From positions 1 through 27,757 of the forward strand of contig JASJQH010006995.1 in assembly GCA_040143965.1 (NCBI GenBank): 27,757 bases of DNA, read 5' to 3'. Source of the DNA: Basidiobolus ranarum (Eukaryota; Basidiobolomycota; Basidiobolomycetes; Basidiobolales). The notes below the pieces were generated by a model. That model was not told where the DNA came from and searched no databases. It saw nothing but the letters and a program-made list of their open reading frames with translations. The position numbers and the translations under genes were made by a program. Shown piece after piece: positions 19,761 to 27,757 of the stretch (the stretch's first letter is position 1; each line of letters opens with the position of its first letter).

Positions 19761-22700
19761 ATGACTTCCCTCAAGGCCAACCTGAAATTGGCCAAAGAGG
19801 CTATAACGAAGAAGGATTTTGAAAATGCTCTTTTATATTCCGAGAGAGCGCTGGAATGGGATAAAGAGAACTATAACGCGTAAGTATTCGTTGAATGACC
19901 GACTACAGAGTGTGTTCGCTAACTCCTCAACTTGACCAATGTAGTATCATCTTTATTGGTCTAGCAAATCAAAATTTAGAAAAGTACAACGAAAGCGAGA
20001 CAGCGTATAAAAGCGCTATCGAATTGAATCGATCGCAACTACTTGGTTGGCAGGTAACAGAGCTACAGCTAAATAATGGCATTTATTTTACTTGTCCATG
20101 GTTGTGACCTTTATATATTTCCCTAAAGGGTCTATCAAGCTTATACGAGAAAATTGAGAATTGGGAGGCACTTATTCCTGTGTTAGAAGAAATACGATCT
20201 CTTTGTTTGGAAAGGTTTGCCGTACTATTAGTAATCTCTTTTACATAATTATCTAAAACTAATTCTTTGTTAGCAACGTTACCAAATCTTTAGAACTCAC
20301 TAGAAGAATCATTGATTTGTGCAAAAAAGTTGGTAAGAATACTGAGGTATGTTGTATTGAGATACGAGTGTATACTTGTCTTTACCTAAAGTAACCTTGT
20401 ATTATTATTGCAACATAGGCGGCAAATGTTTGGGGTTCCTTTGTTCCAGGAAATCCTTACTATGAACATTTCAAAGACTTGGAAGATGTACCCACACCAA
20501 CACAAGCTCTATTCGAGATAGTTAAAATTCAGGAGGATGAAGATAATAACACAATCAAGCGTGAAATCGAGATTCGTAGAAGGAGACTAGGCGCGGATAG
20601 CTTTGCATATATTAAAGAGAAAGTTCACAATGAAGTGCTTTCACAATCGCAGGTTATTACTAAGTTAAAGTTGCCACGTCCGTATTCCCTCTACCCTGAC
20701 TTTTTGGTACATAGCTAGAGAAATCGTATGAGCAACTTTTACATCAGCCGGATGTTTCTGCAAACGAAATCGCAGATATTCGTATCAAGTATATAAAGCA
20801 CTTGCATATGAAGCTAATTCATCTCTCAGAGGATAAGAGTGCGGTAACTAGCAGCCTTCTAATACTCCACTGTTCTAATTCATTTGCGTCTAACCGTTTG
20901 ATGGTTCTATAGTTGCGCGAACGACTCTATCAACAGGCCCGTCTTTTGATTAGCCAAGGAACTGATTACGAATTGCCTTACGAAATTTTGATTGAAGCTT
21001 CTGATGTCGACAGTCCTGGTAATTATTCATCTTCTCTTATGCACAAGACACTACTAATACCAATTAACCGATTTCTATCTACACAATAGACGACTACGAC
21101 ACCGATTTCTTGACCAGTTATGTTGAAAAATTCCAGGATTCTGGATTAGCTAGTCTAGTGCAAGGACATCTAAAGTGGAAAATTGAAGGAGATTTGAAAG
21201 ATGCTTTATATTACTATAGTGTAAATTTGGTTAATTCTGATAAAAATATCCGTAATAGCCCTAACCTATCTGCTGAATATGAAATATAGATCGGCTTTGA
21301 AGCTCAACCACAAAGCGTTTTTGGTCATCATTCTCTTTGTTGGTTTCAGTACACCACCAAAGAATTCGACTCAGCTTTGGATTACGCCATTCAAGGAAAA
21401 AAACTTGTAAACGACTTCAAAACGAAAACTAGTACATCTCTTACCAGGTATGTACATTTGCATCTTCGAGTCTGTGCCATTTGGTTAACCTTTAAAAATT
21501 TAGAATTTTAACTTCTCTTGAGCTTTGTGAGGCTCGCTGCTACCTCAATATGGGTTTGAAGCATGTTCCCGCAGCTTACAGTATTTTGTCAAGGATTTTG
21601 GAAACCAATCCTACCAATTTTATCGCTCTGGAGGTATGGTTATTGTACGTTATTGCTTTCGGTTTCCTCTAATTGACTCCACGATTTTGTAGGGAATGAG
21701 CATTGCTCTTTGTATGCAGAAGAAGTACGAAAAAGCTCTACAATTATTGCAGCAAGTTATCGCCTCCAACCCGGACAATCATTTTGCACTTTCCGAAATG
21801 GGATGGATTTATTTCAATATGAAAGAGTATGCCCAAGCTATCGAGGATTTGCAAAAGGCAATCTCTATAGCCCCCAACGTGGCTGCATATCACTATAGAT
21901 TGGCTGTCGTCTATTGGCATATGGGTGGTAATGCACACACGCTACATACATTTGTTGAGATCACACGATAATTTAATGACTTTATTGCAATAGATGAATA
22001 CCGAACAGATAGAAAGTATTGCTATACAAGCTTGATTCAAGCTGCAAAGATCAGCCCCGATTTCGCCCAAGTATTCGTCTATCTAGGCCATTATTATCGC
22101 TTGGTTGAGCTGGACGATATGCGAGCAAAAAAATGTTACCAGAAGGCTTTTGCCATTGACAGTACGGAAGCCGATGCTGCTTTACATTTAAGTAACTACT
22201 ATATTAGTAGTAACGAAAAAGATATGGCAGAGAATGTATTTCGGGTTCTTGCAGAGGCCAATACTAGGTCCGGTTGGGCGTGGAAAAAACTTGGCTTTGT
22301 TGAATTGGTAAATAGAAATTTTTCGTACTCTCAATATTGGCTTACTAACATTTTACTTTCAAAGTCAAAAGAAAAATACATTGAGGCCATTAGTTGCTTT
22401 CAAATTGCTTTACGTACAGATGTCAAGAATTACGATTGTTGGGAAGGGTTGGCCGAGTCTTACGTACTAGAAGGACGATATATGGCTGGTTTGAAAGCTT
22501 TTAAGCGCGCTAGTGAATTGGAGCCTACTGCCGTTTATCCATATCTCCAAATGGCATTTATCAAACAAAAGATCGGAGTCTACGGTGAGGCTATCGAGCA
22601 ATACCAACAAACTCTTACCGAGATTCTACAATCTGGGGACGATGTGAAGAGGCAGCATTTTGAATTGCCCTTCTTGAAAGGATTGGCTGAGTGCTATTTG

Positions 22701-25700
22701 GCTCACGCTAAAGAGCATTTTCAAAATGGACTGTACGGACGAGTTGCTGAATCTTGTCATAACGGTCTGTTACGTGCAAAAGATGCTCTTCAGCTGATGC
22801 CTCATTCTGTGTCACTTTGGAAGATTATTGGCGACTTGTGTCTCCTATTGAAGAGTGTCCCCACATACCTTTATCTTTGCCCAGTTAGTACCTTCCTAGA
22901 GATAAGTAAGGCTGGTATCGTTTCTCCTGAAAACTGCCCCCATTTAATTCAAGAGGTTTACGAAGATATTCAACATCAATTGGATACTTTCTATGGGCAT
23001 GAGGAATTTACGATTCAAGAGCATCTAAGAGTTATCTTGATCTGTGCCAATGTTGCATACAGAGCGACCATCATATATCAGGGCTTTGCACACGCAAGCT
23101 CATGGTATGATCTTGGTTTAGTTTATTATTTCATTTCGCAGAACTTCCGTCACAATAACTTGCTTACGGAAGCTGATACTTCTCTCGGAATTTCTATTAA
23201 CTGCTTAAAAACATCCCTGCGGATCGAGCCTTCTCACCATCAGTCATGGAATGCGATGGGTATTTGTACACTTGAATTGAATCCAAAAATCAGTCAACAC
23301 TCTTTCATTAAAGCTATGGAGTATGACTCTAAGGTAATGTTAGGCCTAGCTTCAATCATACGATTTTCAACCTAACTCTTTCGATGAATGTAGAGCGCTC
23401 TACCTTGGTCTAATTTAGGTTACTTATATCTGTTACAATCTGACTTGGAACTCGCCAGTCAAGCTTTCTCCACTGCACAATCTCTTGATCCAGAGTGGAT
23501 AAATGCTTGGCTTGGTCAGGCTTTTATTGCAGAAATCCATGACCAAGAAAACTTCAATTTATTCCAACATACCTTTGATATTAGCTTGGCTTCTGCCGTA
23601 AGTTGGAGTTGTCTTTTCTAGGATATTTGAATTGGCGAGTACTAACCACCCAATTCTGTAGTTGGAGGCGAATTATTGCTTTGCTTCTGCAGTATTTAAA
23701 AAAATTGTAGATAATACTCTTCAGAGTAGATCTGTTCTCGATAATGCAGCCTTTGCTCTCCAGAAATATACCGAACAATGTGATACTGACCCTTCTGCCT
23801 ATAATCTCCTAGGCCTCTATCTGGAAAGACAACAAAGATATGAACAGGCTGCGTTAGCTTTTGATAGTGCCTATCAAATCTTGAAAACTGTTCACGATTC
23901 GAAGCCCACTCCAGATGATATGCCTTTGCTAAATAACCAGATCGCTATTACTCTGACCAACAAAGCGAGAGTGCTATGTCCTTTGGGGCTATTTGAGGAA
24001 TCTACTCTTTGCTTCCTCACTGCTCAGACTATTGATCACTCTAACAAAAATAGAACTGTCTACAATTATATTGGTTTGGGCATCTCCCATTACTTCAATG
24101 GCCAACTGGAAGAAAGTTTGAAATCTTTTGAGGTTGCATTAGTCGAAGCTCAAGAGGAACCTGAACTAGCACAAGACGTTACTCTATTCCTAAGCCATGT
24201 TTTGTGGGCTCTTGGTACTGAGCAACATCAATCTCTTGCTAAAGATTTACTTTTCAAATGGTAAGATATAGTCGAATATTTCTTCTTATCTGTAAAAGTA
24301 TACTCAATCATATTCAACTCTATTATAGCCACGAAGACCATCCTCAATTCTTGCCTGTGTTGTATTCTTTATGTGCTATGGGACTTGTGCAAGGAGATCA
24401 CCAATTATCTGAGGCAGCCCTCAATGAGATGGTGAAAGCTGATATCGAAACTAATGGTATTTTATCACGTTTATTCACTCCTGTATACCTCAGTTCTAAC
24501 CACTGCCAATTTTTTTATGATTCAGATAAACAAGATGCATTGTGTAATATTGAGTTTCTATTTAGTCGAGCCTCCTTTTTGCAGGTATATATTAGAGATC
24601 ATTGAGTGGCTGAATAACGTTCCTAATGTATCTATGGATTTTTCTTTTAGGGTGATTTATCTAAAGCACGTCAATTTCTGGCTAAATCTATTCATCAATA
24701 CCCATATCGCTCTGAGCTCTGGTCACGTCTTTCTGCTAACCTGATGTATGTAGACCCTACTCAATCCGCCGCTGCTCAAGCTTCCTCAAGGTCTGCCATA
24801 GCAATTGAGGATGTCTATGCTAACCTGCCTACTGAGGCAATGGCATCATGCCATGAACTTTATTCGTTGGCCACTTTGAGCAGTGGCTCTATGTCTATCA
24901 ATAGCACCAAAAAGGCGTGTGTTGCAGCTCAAAAAGCTGTTATGCTAGCGCCGTGGGCTCTAAAAAGTTGGAGCACTCTCGAAGCTTCGATGCTTTCCTT
25001 AATGATTCACCGATCTGAAGACCAATCTAATTTGGAGATGTCAGAGAATGATTTCTTAATCTTAGAAGAGATACTCGTCTTCTTGAGGCAGACATACAGT
25101 GCCTCATCACGTACTCCATTACAACAGATCCTCCCTACTGAGGATATTTTCCAATCTTGGGTAGAATTACTGCGAGCTTACTTGTATTTGTTCAGAGCTC
25201 GTGTATTTGCATCAGATGACCCAGACCTCAAGACTCAGTACTTAGCCATCGCCTACCAAATCCCTGAAGGGCTCTTGGAATACTTGGCTACTGTCGGAGA
25301 TGGAGCTGCCACTAATTCCATGCGAGTATTAGTATATCAACAGTTAGGTCGTTGTCTTATTGAGAACAATGATTTACCAAATGCAATCACTGCCTTCAAG
25401 AATTGCCTTCAAATTGATCCAAGCTCGGTTGACTCAGTTAAGGTAAGATAGTTATAGAGACAAATGAAGAATCCAAATAGAATGATTAAGACCTCCTCTC
25501 CTACCCTTTCCCCCTACACACAAACTAACTCATTCAATTCACCCGTTTAATTAGGAATTGGCGAATATATTTGCCACACGCTCCAATACTGAAGCAATTC
25601 AGTTATGCTATCGGTACATTTTGGACCATAGTTCGGAAGATTCGAACCCCGACACACATATCACGAACTATGTAAGATTAGGGCATTACGCTCTTGAACA

Positions 25701-25986
25701 TGATTTAAACCCCATCGCTTTCGAAGCATTAACCGAAGCCAGTCGCCTAGACCCCAACCATGAATTGGTGAAATTATTACAATCGATCATATTTTGGCGT
25801 AGTGGAAATTTGAATCGAGCGATTCGGGTTTTGTCAAGCGTAACTGAGAAATGGATAGAACAGCCTAATCCAAAAGAAACAATCCCCATGTTCTTCAACT
25901 ATTACATGTCACAAATGTATGGAGAAAAAAAGAATCCCGAACTATCCAAGAAGTACATGGAGTTGGAGGAGTCATTGCGTGCTTAG
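19761..25986 (+). CDS. SKI3: Ski3, TPR scaffold of the Ski mRNA-decay complex (19 exons)
   Basis: Exons: 19761-19879, 19945-20053, 20129-20214, 20274-20346, 20419-20652, 20715-20843, 20913-21018, 21090-21220, 21290-21447, 21504-21633, 21693-21927, 21994-22307, 22365-23333, 23394-23597, 23662-24260, 24329-24456, 24526-24584, 24651-25442, 25555-25986; 1668 residues (yeast 1432, human SKIC3 1564). Tetratricopeptide repeats run along most of the length, from the first exon (AKEAITKKDFENALLYSERA; YNESETAYKSAIELN) to the last (GHYALEHDLNPIAFEALTEA). Others include KALQLLQQVIASNPDNHFAL, YIEAISCFQIALRTD and CWEGLAESYVLEGRYMAGLK. Ski3 holds the Ski2 helicase and Ski8 and couples them to the cytoplasmic exosome for 3'-5' mRNA decay. 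The overall pattern of early and late TPR arrays with a long middle matches this family rather than other TPR proteins. It converges on the Pmt4 fragment, with 215 bases between stop codons. Confidence 0.88.
22308..22364 (+). other. Stop-free intron of 57 bases in SKI3
   Basis: The segment begins GTAAAT, carries TTACTAAC (an excellent fungal branch-point match) and ends TTTCAAAG. Its length is a multiple of three and it has no in-frame stop, so it reads open as 19 extra residues (VNRNFSYSQYWLTNILLSK). Removing it joins GFVEL to SKEKYIEAISCFQ and restores normal TPR spacing, which supports splicing. Confidence 0.75.
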
Positions 25987-26201
25987 GTTCTTAGCAGCAA
26001 AATTTCTATTGGATTCAAATGGAGATTTTAAAGAACCTTTTACGTTCCTTGTCAATTATTTAGTTTATATATAGTTGTACCCAAGAGTTGAACTAGTGTC
26101 CTTTTACATACTATTAAATGAAATTTCGTTACATCTATAAATGGGGGAGAGTTAACTCCAGCTGCAGTAGGCACTTTTCAAAATATATATTAGTTCGTGA
26201 C

Positions 26202-27476
26202 TCATTTGGCATGATGGAAGTTCCATGTATCAAACCACTGTCTATCCTTGACTTCGTCCACTTGCAGAGATCGATGCCCATAGGTGATCGGTGCAAAGTA
26301 GACGAAGACATATAATTGAGCGAAAATAATCATTATACCCACCAGAATCCCTATCACTCGGTATTCAGTGGAGTATTGATGAACAGAAGCAGTTGGCTCA
26401 ACACCACGAACAAAGAGAATTTGAAACAATACAGCGGTGATAAGGTAAGAGAAGATCAGCGCAGGCAAATAGTGATGCAAGTATAGCGAGCGTCCCATCA
26501 AGAAAAATGGAACATAATGCAGTCCCCAGCATAGTAGTAGAAATTGACCAACATGAACGATTCGTACTCGAGTCACTAGCAAAAAAGGTAAGCTTGAATG
26601 GAGGTTCACCTGATGGTAACCAGAAATCAACATACCTGTGGGGAATAAATGGATCCCACGTAAACGTGCATATGCTTCGAACAGTAGAATGCCACCAAGA
26701 GTGAAAACGGAAGCAATGGCTACAATCCACCCAAAGGCATTGGGAACTAAGAAGATCTGTGAACGGGTATCTCGTTTAGACCAGAATGCAATCACCTTGT
26801 GCATGAATGGCCACCATGTTGGTCCCGACATAAATGGATGTTGTTTTGTTAACCTGGAATTCTGGTGAATCATGGCTTTTTGTAGCTCCCAAAACTTATT
26901 GAAGAATCCCAACTTCTTGGGAGTTTGATCTTGAGGATCTTGCGTCACTAAGGGAATAGAAATGTTCACTTTGTAGTCATTGGAGGAAGAATGTGCTACA
27001 TAACTTACGATCTCTATCTACTATGTCCCGGACTACCCATTTGGTGCCGTCCTGGTCGTGTTTACGGTCGCCATTAACCTCTTGGTGTTGCAACCCCCAA
27101 CTCGGAAGGGTTGATTTGAAGGAATGTAAAGCAACGCCGGCCTCGTCGCTTACTAGCCTAAAGTGGGTTGAATTGGTTTTCCAGGTTGAGCCATCAATTT
27201 GGTCCTTGGAAAACTCAATACGAAATATCGTTTTTGGGAGCTTCTGAGTGTCATTCAATTGGGCTGTTGTAAATTCCATATTGGTTGTCGTCAATGGCGA
27301 GGCCACATCATGAGTCATTAACATGGAGTTTGTTGCTTTGTGTTCCAAATGTATATAATCACCATCCTTCACATAGGCAACCTCACTCTCAATATCCTCC
27401 GCATTGCTGAAAGTTGGTGACCTGACCACCCACTGAGAGTCCTCATCTTTGATATTTGAGGCAACTACCTGTTGTC
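26202..27476 (-). CDS. PMT4: Protein O-mannosyltransferase, Pmt4/POMT1 type, C-terminal half only
   Basis: Three reverse-strand exons, 27009-27476, 26636-26947 and 26202-26575, encode about 384 residues; the family is normally about 750. Present are the later MIR repeats (THDVASPLTTTNMEFTTAQ; STWKTNSTHFRLVSDEAG; LPSWGLQHQEVNGD). The C-terminal block follows (FFNKFWELQKAMIHQNSRLT; HPFMSGPTWWPFMHK; FWSKRDTRSQIFLVPNAFGW), then four hydrophobic segments and the HYVPFFLMGRSLYLHHYLPA motif. DVASPL and the LP-WG-Q-EV pattern place it with Pmt4/POMT1. These ER enzymes move mannose from dolichol phosphate to Ser/Thr. Everything upstream is missing: the first transmembrane helices, the luminal loop with the catalytic Asp-Glu, and the first MIR part. 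Sequence of a different gene, GFA1, begins 61 bases upstream. The 27009/26947 junction could use a second in-frame acceptor 21 bases earlier. Confidence 0.88.
26576..26635 (-). other. Stop-free intron of 60 bases in the Pmt4 fragment
   Basis: On the reverse strand the segment starts GTATGT and ends TTTTGCTAG. It is a multiple of three long with no in-frame stop, so it reads open as 20 residues. Removing it joins GIHLFPT to VTRVRIVHVGQFLL, which fits the family better than the read-through version. Unspliced transcripts would still be translatable with an insertion in a membrane region. Confidence 0.7.
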
Positions 27477-27537
27477 CTGAGAAATCAATTTAGGTTAAAG
27501 ATAGTTGGTTCAGTGGCTTAGTGGGCATGATGTTTAC
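27477..27537 (-). other. Intron-like junction between GFA1 and PMT4 sequence
   Basis: These 61 bases begin (reverse strand) with a GTAAAC donor right after GFA1 coding sequence and end with TTTCTCAG right before PMT4 coding sequence. The length is typical of introns in this window. The GFA1 exon ends in phase 0, while the PMT4 exon needs a phase-1 donor, so a transcript spliced here changes frame and meets a stop within a few codons. The segment is best read as two half-introns joined at a breakpoint. Confidence 0.65.
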
Positions 27538-27757
27538 CTCCAGAACCTCTTTCGCAAGCTTTTGAAGTGATTGATCAAGCTTGAGTACCTCCTTGATAGC
27601 ATCTGGAAGTTGCTGAAGTCCTTCAATGATATCTTGACGTCTTTTAGTCATTGAACTGCGATCTTCACTTAACTGAATTGCCATTATAAGTAATGCAATA
27701 TATTGCGAGGTATAAGCTTTAGTACTGGCTACCCCTATCTCAGGACCAGCGTTAATA
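27538..27757 (-). CDS. GFA1: Glutamine-fructose-6-phosphate aminotransferase (Gfa1), internal piece
   Basis: The reverse strand from the window edge reads [20 protein letters not shown], then [13 protein letters not shown] and [20 protein letters not shown], ending KLAKEVLE at a GTAAAC donor. This is the first SIS (isomerase) domain of eukaryotic GFAT; the [15 protein letters not shown] segment is nearly invariant and helps bind the sugar phosphate. The enzyme makes glucosamine-6-phosphate, the committed step toward UDP-GlcNAc and chitin. The N-terminal glutaminase part would lie beyond 27757. The rest of the isomerase domain (the usual KSLL-GRG continuation) is not found downstream, where PMT4 sequence begins instead. 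The ATG at 27684 is internal methionine, not the start. Confidence 0.9.

Noticed and set aside
25641-25655. GATTCGAACCCC, resembling part of a tRNA T-arm/B-box
   Set aside because: It lies inside conserved SKI3 coding sequence and no A-box or cloverleaf surrounds it.
27477-27757. A functional GFA1-PMT4 fusion protein
   Set aside because: The splice phases disagree and both partners lack essential parts, so a working in-frame fusion is not supported.

Overview
The window looks like nuclear DNA from an early-diverging (zygomycete-grade) fungus. Almost every gene is split by many short introns, mostly 50-80 bases, with GTA(A/T)-type donors and TAG/CAG acceptors. The gene set is conserved eukaryotic and largely fungal: LIM-RhoGAP (Lrg1), Ste50-like adaptor, Pmt4-type mannosyltransferase and a Sel1-repeat protein. 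It also has a metazoan-type small subunit of serine palmitoyltransferase. The lineage is inferred from gene content only and no species is claimed. All gene models were built by hand: exon phases close to an open frame and the translations match known families by recall, not by a database search.

Layout, left to right. (1) 1-133 (-): start of ribosomal protein eL21, cut by the window edge, head to head with (2) ribosomal protein uS4/RPS9 (533-1329, +, two exons). (3) 1811-2011 (+): small serine palmitoyltransferase subunit. (4) 2696-5706 (+): Ku70, 19 exons including a 9-nt microexon. (5) 5971-6319 (-): Sec61 gamma/Sss1. (6) 7405-9151 (-): Ste50-like SAM-RA adaptor. (7) 9152-11149: gene-poor, with a GATA-box cluster and one doubtful ORF. 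(8) 11150-12997 (-): Sel1-repeat protein with a presequence-like N-terminus and a CLVM C-terminus. (9) 13637-17368 (-): Lrg1-type LIM-RhoGAP. (10) 17369-19760: gene-poor, with a small unknown ORF and decayed coding-like sequence. (11) 19761-25986 (+): Ski3, a TPR scaffold of the Ski complex. (12) 26202-27476 (-): C-terminal half of a Pmt4/POMT1 protein O-mannosyltransferase. (13) 27538-27757 (-): piece of glutamine-fructose-6-phosphate aminotransferase (Gfa1), running off the window.

The oddest spot is the right end. The Pmt4 half and the Gfa1 piece lie in the same orientation, 61 bases apart, separated by a sequence with a donor at the Gfa1 side and an acceptor at the Pmt4 side. Their phases do not agree, and the first half of Pmt4 and the rest of Gfa1 are both missing between them. 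This is either a rearrangement with its breakpoint in intron sequence or an assembly misjoin.

No operon-like system or clearly undescribed defence or mobile system was found. Several neighbours touch cell-wall and cell-surface biology (Lrg1, Ste50-like, Pmt4, Gfa1), which is probably chance.
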